In this document: one piece after another, positions 25,862-34,636 of the stretch
How positions within the stretch are numbered: position 1 is the first letter of the stretch
Layout: every line of letters starts with the position of its first letter
NCBI RefSeq assembly: GCF_018500185.1
Contig: NZ_JAHBGI010000002.1
Location: forward strand, 434,001 to 498,000
Direction: 5' to 3'
Length of the DNA stretch: 64,000 bases
DNA from: Litoribacter ruber
Lineage (GTDB): Bacteria > Bacteroidota > Bacteroidia > Cytophagales > Cyclobacteriaceae
Program-made: the position numbers and the translations under genes
Notes under the pieces: generated by a model
Seen by the model: the letters and a program-made list of their open reading frames with translations, nothing else
The model's database searches: none
What the model was told of the DNA's origin: nothing

Positions 25862-26452
25862 ATGTCAAAACTAGTACATCTGATTTTACTGTCCCTAATT
25901 TCACTTCCTGCTTTTGCTCAAAATAAAGGGGATTTTCAATCGTCGATTATAAAAAGAGAGGACTGGAATGCCAAGCCGCCACAATTTGAAATCCCAGCCC
26001 ATACCCCACAGTTTATCACCCTACACCACACTGCGGTTAAGCAAAATGCGGGGATAAGCATAGAGCAAAAACTCCAGAACCTCCAGGCTTTTTCGATTTC
26101 AAGTGATCCCTTGGCCGATGGCACCCCCCGAAAAGGCTGGTCCGATGTCCCCTACCACTTTTACATAGATATGGATGGCAACATCGCCGAGGGGAGGAAA
26201 ATAGAACTGCAGGGTGACTCAAACACCAACTATGACCTCTCAGGACATGTGTCTATCGTATTGGAAGGTAACTTTGAAGTTGAAGAGGTATCCCCCAGTC
26301 AACTTGCCAGCCTTCAGAATCTGATTGCTTTTCTCAATGACAACTACGGTTTGCCGCTGAATTCTATTTCCGGCCATCTGGACCAAGCGATGACTTCATG
26401 TCCCGGCAAAAACCTCTACAGTTTAATTCCCCAATTACAATCCACGCCATGA
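25862..26452 (+). CDS. N-acetylmuramoyl-L-alanine amidase (Amidase_2/PGRP fold)
   Basis: The 196-aa exported protein (signal peptide to about residue 20, PAFAQ|NKGD) has the amidase_2/PGRP core: TLHHTA (His55-His56), WSDVPYHFYIDMDGNIAEGR, and SGHLDQAMTSCPGKNLY with the second zinc His and the Cys. It would cut the lactyl amide between MurNAc and L-Ala in peptidoglycan or its fragments outside the inner membrane. The stop overlaps the next start (ATGA at 26449), coupling it to the phosphodiester-glycosidase fusion. An 18-bp operator-like repeat lies upstream. Confidence 0.9.
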   Translation: MSKLVHLILLSLISLPAFAQNKGDFQSSIIKREDWNAKPPQFEIPAHTPQFITLHHTAVKQNAGISIEQKLQNLQAFSISSDPLADGTPRKGWSDVPYHFYIDMDGNIAEGRKIELQGDSNTNYDLSGHVSIVLEGNFEVEEVSPSQLASLQNLIAFLNDNYGLPLNSISGHLDQAMTSCPGKNLYSLIPQLQSTP

Positions 26453-29400
26453 CCACCAAGATCAGACTTTTCATAGTATTGTTTTTCCTTTCCTGGCAAC
26501 TACCCGCCCAGGAGATTCAATTGGATTGGATCGAAAGAGCTGATTTGAATATCCTCTTGCCCAATTCCATTCGGGTTTATGAAAGTCATGGACAACTTGC
26601 TGATGGTTCGCCTGTCAAGGCAACCTATACCAAGGTTGACTTGATGGATGATAATTTAAATTTCAAAGCAGTGGGGAGCAACATCGCTAGGCAAACCACC
26701 CTGGATGCTGCTTTGCAAAATGATGCCCTAGTGGCGATCAACGGCGGGTATTTTTCATCCAATGAATCCGTAAGTTTATTGATTTCCGACGGGGAATTGA
26801 TAGCATCGGGGCCTGCCCAGGGCACCGCAAGGGGTGCCATGGGTTTTATTGCAGGACAGCCTGAGATTACCTGGCCGCATATAAACCCCGACAATCAGGA
26901 AATCTACTCATTTCTATCCCCCACGGTTGGGGAAGGCGATTTTGATGCGGCAAAGAAATGGAAGGCCACCCAGGCCATAGGAGGTGGACCGGTGCTGATA
27001 AAAGATGGACAAATTGAGAATTATGGGAAGGCAGAAGGGTTTGGAGGCAGCCATTTGGCCAGGCATCCACGCACGGCCGTTGGCTACACCGCTGATGACC
27101 AGCTAATTCTCATGATAGTAGACGGCCGGCAGGAATCAAGTGCCGGGGTCACCTTGGATGAATTGGCCGAGTTGATGAAAGGCATCGGCAGCTACGAGGC
27201 CCTCAATTGGGATGGTGGCGGGTCTTCGGCGATGATAGTGGCCGATGAGGTGGCCAATATCCCATCTGATATCCCCGGGGGCAATCGGAACAGCCTCAGA
27301 AAAAATGCCTCAGCTCTGGTCATTCAGGAAAAGAAAAAAAGCAACAAGCCCAAAACGATAATCCTTGACACTGAGCATGAACAGTATGCCGAGAAGGGAA
27401 TTTGGAAGGACAGCAACCATTCCAGCTACTACGGCCATTCCCCGAGCAGAATTGCCAATGCGGAAAGTACATACAATTCTGCAGCTTATAATATTGAGGG
27501 ATTGGAGGGTAAAAAATACCAATTGGCCAGCTGGTGGACAGTGAATACCAAGACCAATTCCTCAAAAAATCTAGCCATTATTCATCATTTGGAGGGAATA
27601 GACAGTGTTTTCATCCATCAAAATGATATTAAAACAAGCGGGAAATGGAATGTACTGGGCGAATATAAATTTGGTCAGGATTCCAAAGTTGAGTTTTTCC
27701 CCCAAGGGGAAGGAAAATTGGTAACTGACGCACTGAGGTTGGTAGAAATGAAGGATAGTCAGAAGATCCAGAAAAGAGGAGACTTGCGACTAGCTGTGAT
27801 AAGTGATTTGAATTCGGGTTTGGGTGCCGCGGATTATGAATGGCAGGTGGACAGCATCATCCAGCGGATCCCGAGACTATGGCAACCCGATATGGTAGTG
27901 TGCGGAGGTGATATGGTGGCCGGAATGGGCATCAGTGATCCTGAGCATTTGAATAAAATGTGGGCAGGCTTCGACAAGCACATTGCCGCACCGCTAAGGC
28001 AGGCAAACATCCCATTTGCTTTTACGCTGGGCAACCATGACGGTCCTCGGTCCTATCCCATAGAGCACCAGGCGGCCAAGGAGTTTTGGAAAGACCCTGA
28101 AATGGAAACCGGGTTGGAGTTTGTCGACCAAAGCAATTTCCCCAATTGGTATTCCTTCAAAAAAGGAAATGCTTTTTTCATTTCTTGGGAAGCCTCCTCC
28201 CCCGTTATTAACCAGGAAAATTTGGAATGGCTGGAGGAACAATTGTCCAGCGAGGAAGCACAACAGGCCCAATACAGGTTTGTAATGGGTCATATGCCCC
28301 TGTACGGAGTGGCACAGGAAAGGGACTCCAAAGGAAATGTGCTGGAAAATCCAAAGAAGCTAAGGTCAATCCTTGAAGAGTATGGTGTGCATACTTACAT
28401 CAGCGGCCACCAGCACGCCTATTATCCCGGCAGACGAGGAGATCTGGAACTGCTCAATGCCGGAGCGGCAGGCTCTGGGCCCAGAGGCTGGCTGGATATG
28501 GACTTCCCTCCCCAACACACGGTGACCATCATGGATATTTTTTACGAGCAGGATACCATCATCTATACCACCTTTGATATCAAGGAAAAGAATGCCGCTG
28601 ACATGAAGGTTTTTGACGACAAGAAGCTACCTCCAGCGGTGTTTGGCGTCAATGGTCATTTGATCAGAAGGGATATCCTACTTGCCGAAACCTTTTCAAC
28701 CGGAAAAGATCAAGCCATAACCTTGCAAGTCAAAGGAAATGCTTTTGTAACCTCAGGGAGAAACTTTAATCGAAAAGACAAAACTTTAAAGTTTTATAAA
28801 GGGAGAAATACGGAAGAGGGGGAACTTTTAAAATCTTTCGAAATTTCGCCTGATAAAAGCGGCCAATTTGAAACCAGTATTGACTACGATCGGGACTGGC
28901 ATGAATGGTTAGCGGCTGGGGCAATTTACGCCCAAGTAGATAATTATCCACCTAGGCACCTTCTAAGCAGTGAGTTTGCCACGCCATCTGCTCCAACTAT
29001 CACCAGCCACAACCCCAGAAACGTTTACGGGGTGAGGAACATTGAGGCCCTTTATACTGTAGAATGGTCCCCGGCAGAAAGTGCAATGGGTAACTGGATA
29101 GGCTATACCTATCAGGTTTCCGATTCGGAATCTTTCGCCAAGGTTTTGTTCGAAAAAGAAACAAATAGGGTCACTGAAGTGAAAATGCGGGAAAGCGACT
29201 GGTATGCTATGTTGGAAAATAAGCCATCAGGCCAACCAAAAACCCTTTTTCACAGGGTAATTTCTTCTGATGGAAAAAATGACGTTCACTCCAGCCCTTC
29301 CCCTATCCATTTAATGAAAAGCGAGGAGCCATTGGAGGACTTCATTGAGGTTCCGGCTCCAGATTATCAGTTTGTCGGAAAAGTGGAAGGGGCATCGGGA

Positions 29401-30201
29401 GCAGGCTATGGAGCACTCTGGGATGATGAGGGGAAACTTTGGCTGGCTGATTACGGTGGTAAACTAACCGTAATTGACCCAGATGGAACCGAGTCAACTC
29501 TTTCACCAATTAAGAAGGTGGAGTTGGATGGAGAAGAGCTCTCCTTGAACCCCATCAATGGCATCGGGCTTGACAACGATGGGCATATATTGATAGGCAG
29601 GAATAGACTCTTGCTAAAAATTGATTCCAAAACTGGAGAAGGCCTTGCCAAGTGGGAAGTGCCGGAAGGCAACCGTGCGATCACCTCTCCAAGAGCTGCC
29701 AAAAATGGGGAAGTCTACGTCATGTCCTTGTTTGCTGAAGACGGCAATTTTGTCCTTAAGCAGAATGGGAAAGCTTTTGAAATGGTTAGGGAGTTAATCT
29801 TGCCTGACCGCATTTTGGCACGCACCTTTGAAATGGAGAAAGAGGGGAAAAGACTCTTTTTCCCCAACCCAGGGAGCCCCTATATCCAAACTTACGAAAG
29901 TGAGGACGGCCAAAATTTCAAATCAGCCGAGGATATCACAAGCATTGCTGCAGGATCCAATGCCATCCATGTGAGCAGTGAGGGGAAAATATATTTAGCT
30001 GTAAGGGCGAGTGGTGTAAAACCTGCAACGTTCCACTTTAGGGATGAAAAAAACAAGAGAATGTGGACTTTGGATTTGCCTGAAGTACAGGGTGCTGAAG
30101 CGCGAGGCATAGGGGTTTCCCCTGATGGCAAAACCCTAATATTTTGCAGTTATGACAAAGGTGGGGGATATTATATCTATAAGCTAAAAGAGGATCAATA
30201 G
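26449..30201 (+). CDS. Multidomain phosphodiester glycosidase / golvesin-like / metallophosphoesterase protein
   Basis: A 1250-aa exported protein from ATG 26449 (signal peptide to about 21, LPAQ|EIQL). Residues about 40-293 are an NAGPA-type phosphodiester glycosidase domain (VAINGGYFS, AIGGGPVLIKDG, HPRTAVGYT, NWDGGGSSAMIV). About 303-434 resemble a golvesin-like ligand-binding domain (DTEHEQYAEKGIW, WTVNTKT). About 445-700 form a calcineurin-type phosphoesterase (VCGGDMVAG, TLGNHDGP, MGHMPLYG, YISGHQHAYYPGR), though the first metal motif reads DLN rather than DxH. The C-terminal 240 residues look like an NHL/SMP-30-type propeller. It may release phosphate-linked sugars, such as wall-polymer stubs on muropeptides. 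That substrate is an inference from its operon with an amidase. Confidence 0.8.
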   Translation: MTTKIRLFIVLFFLSWQLPAQEIQLDWIERADLNILLPNSIRVYESHGQLADGSPVKATYTKVDLMDDNLNFKAVGSNIARQTTLDAALQNDALVAINGGYFSSNESVSLLISDGELIASGPAQGTARGAMGFIAGQPEITWPHINPDNQEIYSFLSPTVGEGDFDAAKKWKATQAIGGGPVLIKDGQIENYGKAEGFGGSHLARHPRTAVGYTADDQLILMIVDGRQESSAGVTLDELAELMKGIGSYEALNWDGGGSSAMIVADEVANIPSDIPGGNRNSLRKNASALVIQEKKKSNKPKTIILDTEHEQYAEKGIWKDSNHSSYYGHSPSRIANAESTYNSAAYNIEGLEGKKYQLASWWTVNTKTNSSKNLAIIHHLEGIDSVFIHQNDIKTSGKWNVLGEYKFGQDSKVEFFPQGEGKLVTDALRLVEMKDSQKIQKRGDLRLAVISDLNSGLGAADYEWQVDSIIQRIPRLWQPDMVVCGGDMVAGMGISDPEHLNKMWAGFDKHIAAPLRQANIPFAFTLGNHDGPRSYPIEHQAAKEFWKDPEMETGLEFVDQSNFPNWYSFKKGNAFFISWEASSPVINQENLEWLEEQLSSEEAQQAQYRFVMGHMPLYGVAQERDSKGNVLENPKKLRSILEEYGVHTYISGHQHAYYPGRRGDLELLNAGAAGSGPRGWLDMDFPPQHTVTIMDIFYEQDTIIYTTFDIKEKNAADMKVFDDKKLPPAVFGVNGHLIRRDILLAETFSTGKDQAITLQVKGNAFVTSGRNFNRKDKTLKFYKGRNTEEGELLKSFEISPDKSGQFETSIDYDRDWHEWLAAGAIYAQVDNYPPRHLLSSEFATPSAPTITSHNPRNVYGVRNIEALYTVEWSPAESAMGNWIGYTYQVSDSESFAKVLFEKETNRVTEVKMRESDWYAMLENKPSGQPKTLFHRVISSDGKNDVHSSPSPIHLMKSEEPLEDFIEVPAPDYQFVGKVEGASGAGYGALWDDEGKLWLADYGGKLTVIDPDGTESTLSPIKKVELDGEELSLNPINGIGLDNDGHILIGRNRLLLKIDSKTGEGLAKWEVPEGNRAITSPRAAKNGEVYVMSLFAEDGNFVLKQNGKAFEMVRELILPDRILARTFEMEKEGKRLFFPNPGSPYIQTYESEDGQNFKSAEDITSIAAGSNAIHVSSEGKIYLAVRASGVKPATFHFRDEKNKRMWTLDLPEVQGAEARGIGVSPDGKTLIFCSYDKGGGYYIYKLKEDQ

Positions 30202-30202
30202 G

Positions 30203-30571
30203 CTATTTCTTCATCTTCCTGTTTTCTTCGGCGCGGTGCTTTACAATCCGGCTGATTAAATCCAGCGGCAGGGGCTTGTCGAGTGGAAATTGGATAGAGC
30301 CTTTACCTGTTTTATAGGCCTTTAACTCCTCTTCAAACTCCTCCATACCTTTGGGGACGGGGTAAAAACCAATATGGTGTTTGAAGGCGGCGAAATGAAC
30401 CAGGTTGCCGTTTAGTTTGTAGGTGGGCATTCCATAACTAATCGATTCTTCAGCTTCGGGTGCGGCCCGGCGTATTACGGCTCTGACAAGCTCAAGCATC
30501 AGCTGTACTTTTTTAGGAAAGGAGAATATGTATTCCTTAACCGATTGCGGTTGTTCTTCCATAATGTCCAA
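30203..30571 (-). CDS. DUF1801-family protein
   Basis: A 122-aa cytoplasmic protein of the DUF1801 (YdhG-like) family. It has the family's EESISYGMPTYKLNGNLVHFAAFKHHIGFYP in two blocks, then the GKGSIQFPLDKPLPLDLI ending. Members are small single-domain proteins with no agreed activity. The start may be the fourth residue (ATG 30562) instead. It converges on the long phosphodiester-glycosidase gene with one base between the stops, and is unlikely to be part of the sugar-salvage set. Confidence 0.85.
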   Translation of the reverse strand: MDIMEEQPQSVKEYIFSFPKKVQLMLELVRAVIRRAAPEAEESISYGMPTYKLNGNLVHFAAFKHHIGFYPVPKGMEEFEEELKAYKTGKGSIQFPLDKPLPLDLISRIVKHRAEENRKMKK

Positions 30572-30652
30572 AATCTAAGCAAAAATCCAAATGTAGTTTC
30601 GTTAGAAGGAAACGCAAAATCAAAGAAAAACATCTCACATCTTTCAATTATC

Positions 30653-31480
30653 TCACATTTTATCCTCTTGATTATCATGGTCGTATGTTATTCCCATGGC
30701 AAACATAAATAAACCATAAAACACAGTACCTATTGCCACGATCGAAAATGCCCATTTCCCGACTTCTTCACCAAGAAAATTAAAGGCTTTATCGGTATTG
30801 ACTATAGCTTCAGGGTTTTGATCAAACCCGGCTTCAATGTAGAAATAACCAATAATACCAATGATAATTCCCCTGGCAAAATAACCTACCCAGGCCAAAA
30901 CATGGATCATCGTCTCTTTCCATGAGGTGAAATGGGAAATTTCCACCCGCTCATCATATCCTTTGGTCACACCGTAATAGAACTGCACTAGGGCTACCAA
31001 TACAGCTAAGACACCTATGGCAATGATCAGGTATTCACCCGCCCCGTATTCCAGCATCTCCCCTACCATTTCCCGTTCCTCCTCCGGTTCTCCATCCTCT
31101 CGGATGCCTGTGGCTCCAAACACCACCATGATACCTGAATAAACAATAAAGGCATCAGCCAGAGAACTTAGACCAATGCCAATTCTCCTTCCGATGCCTA
31201 TATAATCACTCCCATATTTATAGGGATCTTTGTAGGCTTCAATTATTCTCCAAAACACAAAGCAAAGCCCTCCGGTAAGAACAATAAATATAAAAACCTG
31301 TCCAGCTATACTGTCCTCCATCATGGCCATCATGCTACTTTCATCTGCACCGCCTTCTTTTATTTTCAGGAGAGAAAGCATGGCCATCACGCCTATAGCG
31401 GTATACAAAAGACCAGTGGAAAATGAACCGTAAATAGGCAAATAATGGATTACTGTACGCAGGTTTTTATTTTCGACCAT
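30653..31480 (-). CDS. DUF1206 integral membrane protein
   Basis: The 275-aa protein shows six membrane segments arranged as three repeats of a two-helix unit, typical of DUF1206: starts such as YLPIYGSFSTGLLYTAIGVMAM, GLSSLADAFIVYSGIMVVFGA and AWVGYFARGIIIGIIGYFYI each begin with the family's small-residue/Arg pattern. Acidic loops (EDGEPEEEREMV) separate them. The function is unknown. It lies 35 bp downstream of the NagZ-like gene on the same strand, so it could be co-transcribed with it. Confidence 0.85.
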   Translation of the reverse strand: MVENKNLRTVIHYLPIYGSFSTGLLYTAIGVMAMLSLLKIKEGGADESSMMAMMEDSIAGQVFIFIVLTGGLCFVFWRIIEAYKDPYKYGSDYIGIGRRIGIGLSSLADAFIVYSGIMVVFGATGIREDGEPEEEREMVGEMLEYGAGEYLIIAIGVLAVLVALVQFYYGVTKGYDERVEISHFTSWKETMIHVLAWVGYFARGIIIGIIGYFYIEAGFDQNPEAIVNTDKAFNFLGEEVGKWAFSIVAIGTVFYGLFMFAMGITYDHDNQEDKM

Positions 31481-31515
31481 ATGGAGAAAGTGGCTAATTG
31501 CTCCATGTTTTAAGT

Positions 31516-34503
31516 CTAATTAGAAGCCTTTTGTTTAGCAGCATTTTCCATGGCCTCGTAGATAACCTGGTACACGTTCGTTCTGGTGTTGAGCTTGTAA
31601 AGCTGGGTATTTTCCCTGGTGGGATGAACCCTATTGGATAGGAACACATAAACAATCTGGTTTTCAGGATCTACCCAGCCATACGTCCCCGTAAAGCCTG
31701 TATGGCCAAAACTGGTTTCAGGTGCACTTGCGGCAGTATTGCCCTTTGGATCTCCAGGACGGTTTGGCCGGTCAAAACCCATAGCCCGATAATTCCCTTC
31801 CTCACAATTCACACACTTGCTGTATTGGCTTACCACATTGTTTTTGATAATTTCCTCTCCTCCATAATGTCCATCATTCAGGTATAGGTGAAGGAGTTTT
31901 GCCAGGTCATTGGAAGTACCAAACAAGCCGGCATGCCCGCTCACACCCCCAAACATGGCTGCTCCCTCATCGTGTATGGTGCCCTTGAGCAATTGCTTCC
32001 TGAAAAGGCTGTCGTATTCCGTTGCAACGATTCTGTCGAGCGGATAGGTTTTGTAAGGGTTGAAAATAAGGTGCTCAGCTCCTATGGGAGCAAAGATGTT
32101 CTCTTCCAAGTAGGCGGTAAATTCTTGTCCTGTGATGTTTTCGACTACCTTGGGCGCAAGGATAAAGGAAAGGTCACTATAAACATATTTTCCCTTTTCC
32201 GAAACCGGGGAATTCATGATCTCTTTGTAAATCTTCTTTGCGTAATTTCTGTGGATATACAAGTTATCGGCTGATTTGACAGGGAAACGTCTAGAAGAAT
32301 CAGATTTAAAGGTAAACCATTTAAATTTCCCGCTTTTCCTCACGGTCTGTTTCCAGAAAGGTATCCAAGCCTGAAGCCCGGCCTGGTGGGTCAGAATGTC
32401 GGCGTAAACCAGATTCTCCTTATTGGTGCCCTCTGCCATGGGAAGGTAGGTGCCGAGGGTCTGGTTTTCATCAAACTTCCCTTCTCCCCTGAGCTTCATA
32501 AACGCCGCCAAAGCTGTGGAAATCTTGGTCAGGGAAGCCAGGTCATAAAGGTCGTCCAACTGTACCTCCTGCTCCTCATCGTAGGTATGGTTGCCAAAGG
32601 CTTTGTGATAAATCACCTTTCCCTCTTTGGCCACCAACACCTGGGCACCCGGCGTAGCTTTTTGCTCAATTGCCTCATGCACCAAATCGTCTATTTTTTC
32701 AAAGTCCCGAGAGGCTAATCCAAATTCTTCAGGGGAAGAATACCCCATCCGGAAACCACTTTCGGTTTTCAAACCATCCCCGATTTTGAAATGGGAGGAC
32801 ACATTGACCGGAAGCTTTCCTTTGGCCCCAACTCCACCGAAAATAAGCTGGGAAGCCACATCCTGAGCCATATCCGTTTCCTGGTAGGCAGCAATCACCG
32901 CATGCGCTTCATGGAGGCCTTCAAATTTTTCTAGGCTGTAAACATTCCCAAAAACCGATACAACGGTGGGCTGTTGCTCTATCAGTCCTTTTAGGAAAAG
33001 GTTGACATTGGAAGTCACCCCAAAATTGCTACCTCCTGCTTTTAGCTGCAGCTTATGCACCCCAACCAAAACCGTGGTGTAATCCGACAGCCTTTTTTTC
33101 ATCTCTGCAATTTCCTCCAGACCGGCATTTGCGGATAGGAAAAACTTGTCGACTTTGCCGTATCTTTCAAGCCCTTTTTGAAAAGGCGTGGTGTTTTCTG
33201 TGCCTATTGCCAAGGCGGCAATTTTCTGTTGGCCCAGATTTTTTAGTGGCAGGATGTCGTCTTTATTTCTCAAAAGGGTAAGTGAAGCCTCGGTAAGTTT
33301 TCGGTTCAAAAACTCAGCTTCTGGGTTATTAAGATCTTTGACCAGGTTTTCAGTTTCAATTGGCTTCATTTGATCCATGCCGAGCCAATCTTTGGCTTTG
33401 AGCACTTTCATCACCCTGCGGTCAATTTCCTCCATGCTGATCTCGCCGTTTTCAATGGCTTTCTTTACCTCCTTGATGGTGTTTCTCACATCCATGGTAT
33501 TGAGCAACATATCATTTCCGGCCAGTAAGGCTTTCACATCTACCACTCCTGGTTCGTAATATTTGGCCACCCCCTGCATATTTAGCGCATCAGTAAATAC
33601 CAGTCCTTCATAGCCCATTTCTTCCTTCAGCAGATCGGTCACGATTGGTTTGGATAAAGTTGAAGCCAGGTTTTCTGTAGGATCAAGCGTAGGTATACTC
33701 ATGTGGGCCACCATGATGCTGCCCAAGCCTTCCTTGAAAAGCTCTCTGAAAGGATATAATTCAAGGTCTGTCAAACGGTGTTTGGAGAAATGAATCACCG
33801 GTAAGCCGTAGTGGGAATCCACGTTGGTATCCCCATGACCCGGGAAGTGCTTGGCATTGGCCAAGATTCCCTCATCCTGCATGCCCTTCATATAGGCAAT
33901 GCCTTTTCTGGCCACATTCTCCTTATCTTCCCCAAAGGACCTGAAACCGATCACCGGGTTGTTGGCGTTGTTGTTGATATCCACCACAGGGGCGAAATTA
34001 ACATGAATCCCCATTCTTTTGCTGTGGCGGGCGATCTCCCTGCCCATTTCATAAATCAGCTCATCGTCTTCGATGCCACCTAGCGACATCTGATAGGGAA
34101 ATCTCATGGTGCTGTCAAGGCGCATGGCCAATCCCCATTCCGCATCTATCGTGATCATCAGAGGGATTTTGCTTTCTTCTTGGAAGCAGTTGGTCATATG
34201 GGCCTGCCGGACAGGTCCCCCCTGGAAAAAAATCAACCCGCCTACTTTATATTCTTTCACCAAGTTACTGATGGAGTCAATGTGAACTTGATCTTTGTTG
34301 GAATAGACCGGAATCATAATCAACTGGGCAATTCTTTCCTCCTCGGTCATGGTGTTGAAGACCGAGTCTGCCCAATCGCTTTCTTGGGTTAGAAATATGG
34401 GTCTCTTGTATTCTTCCTGCTGGGCCAAAAGGCTTGAAACCGACAAAGCTGTTAACAAAACAGTCAGCAAAACAGCTTGAAGGGATTTATTTAAAATTCT
34501 CAT
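31516..34503 (-). CDS. NagZ-type GH3 beta-N-acetylglucosaminidase fused to a serine beta-lactamase-class hydrolase
   Basis: A 995-aa exported protein (signal peptide to about residue 28, LLAQ|QEEY). The N-terminal GH3 module has the NagZ signature KHFPGHGDTNVDSH (218-231, acid/base Asp-His loop) and nucleophile Asp305 in FTDALNMQ. A GH3 C-terminal alpha/beta module follows (to about 570). The last 400 residues are a penicillin-binding/beta-lactamase-class hydrolase with SxxK at Ser657-Lys660 (LASLTK), a Tyr motif YSDLS and the third box HTGFTG. In Bacillus subtilis, separate NagZ and AmiE enzymes act in sequence on muropeptides. Here both chemistries would sit in one polypeptide: removal of GlcNAc, then release of the peptide from MurNAc. 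Confidence 0.9.
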   Translation of the reverse strand: MRILNKSLQAVLLTVLLTALSVSSLLAQQEEYKRPIFLTQESDWADSVFNTMTEEERIAQLIMIPVYSNKDQVHIDSISNLVKEYKVGGLIFFQGGPVRQAHMTNCFQEESKIPLMITIDAEWGLAMRLDSTMRFPYQMSLGGIEDDELIYEMGREIARHSKRMGIHVNFAPVVDINNNANNPVIGFRSFGEDKENVARKGIAYMKGMQDEGILANAKHFPGHGDTNVDSHYGLPVIHFSKHRLTDLELYPFRELFKEGLGSIMVAHMSIPTLDPTENLASTLSKPIVTDLLKEEMGYEGLVFTDALNMQGVAKYYEPGVVDVKALLAGNDMLLNTMDVRNTIKEVKKAIENGEISMEEIDRRVMKVLKAKDWLGMDQMKPIETENLVKDLNNPEAEFLNRKLTEASLTLLRNKDDILPLKNLGQQKIAALAIGTENTTPFQKGLERYGKVDKFFLSANAGLEEIAEMKKRLSDYTTVLVGVHKLQLKAGGSNFGVTSNVNLFLKGLIEQQPTVVSVFGNVYSLEKFEGLHEAHAVIAAYQETDMAQDVASQLIFGGVGAKGKLPVNVSSHFKIGDGLKTESGFRMGYSSPEEFGLASRDFEKIDDLVHEAIEQKATPGAQVLVAKEGKVIYHKAFGNHTYDEEQEVQLDDLYDLASLTKISTALAAFMKLRGEGKFDENQTLGTYLPMAEGTNKENLVYADILTHQAGLQAWIPFWKQTVRKSGKFKWFTFKSDSSRRFPVKSADNLYIHRNYAKKIYKEIMNSPVSEKGKYVYSDLSFILAPKVVENITGQEFTAYLEENIFAPIGAEHLIFNPYKTYPLDRIVATEYDSLFRKQLLKGTIHDEGAAMFGGVSGHAGLFGTSNDLAKLLHLYLNDGHYGGEEIIKNNVVSQYSKCVNCEEGNYRAMGFDRPNRPGDPKGNTAASAPETSFGHTGFTGTYGWVDPENQIVYVFLSNRVHPTRENTQLYKLNTRTNVYQVIYEAMENAAKQKASN

Positions 34504-34584
34504 GAGGCAATAAATGGGTATTTAAGCTAATATGAAAATGGGATTCATCCATTAAAATTAGGCAATTGAATGCAAGTGACAAAT

Positions 34585-34614
34585 AAAAGGCCCTTCACAT
34601 CGAAGGGCCTTTTT
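34585..34614 (-). terminator. Terminator of the susCD operon
   Basis: Perfect 12-bp stem AAAAGGCCCTTC with GAAGGGCCTTTT and a 5-nt loop, placed directly after the susD stop in its direction of transcription. Confidence 0.85.
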
Positions 34615-34636
34615 GCAATTTTAACCAACTGGAAAC

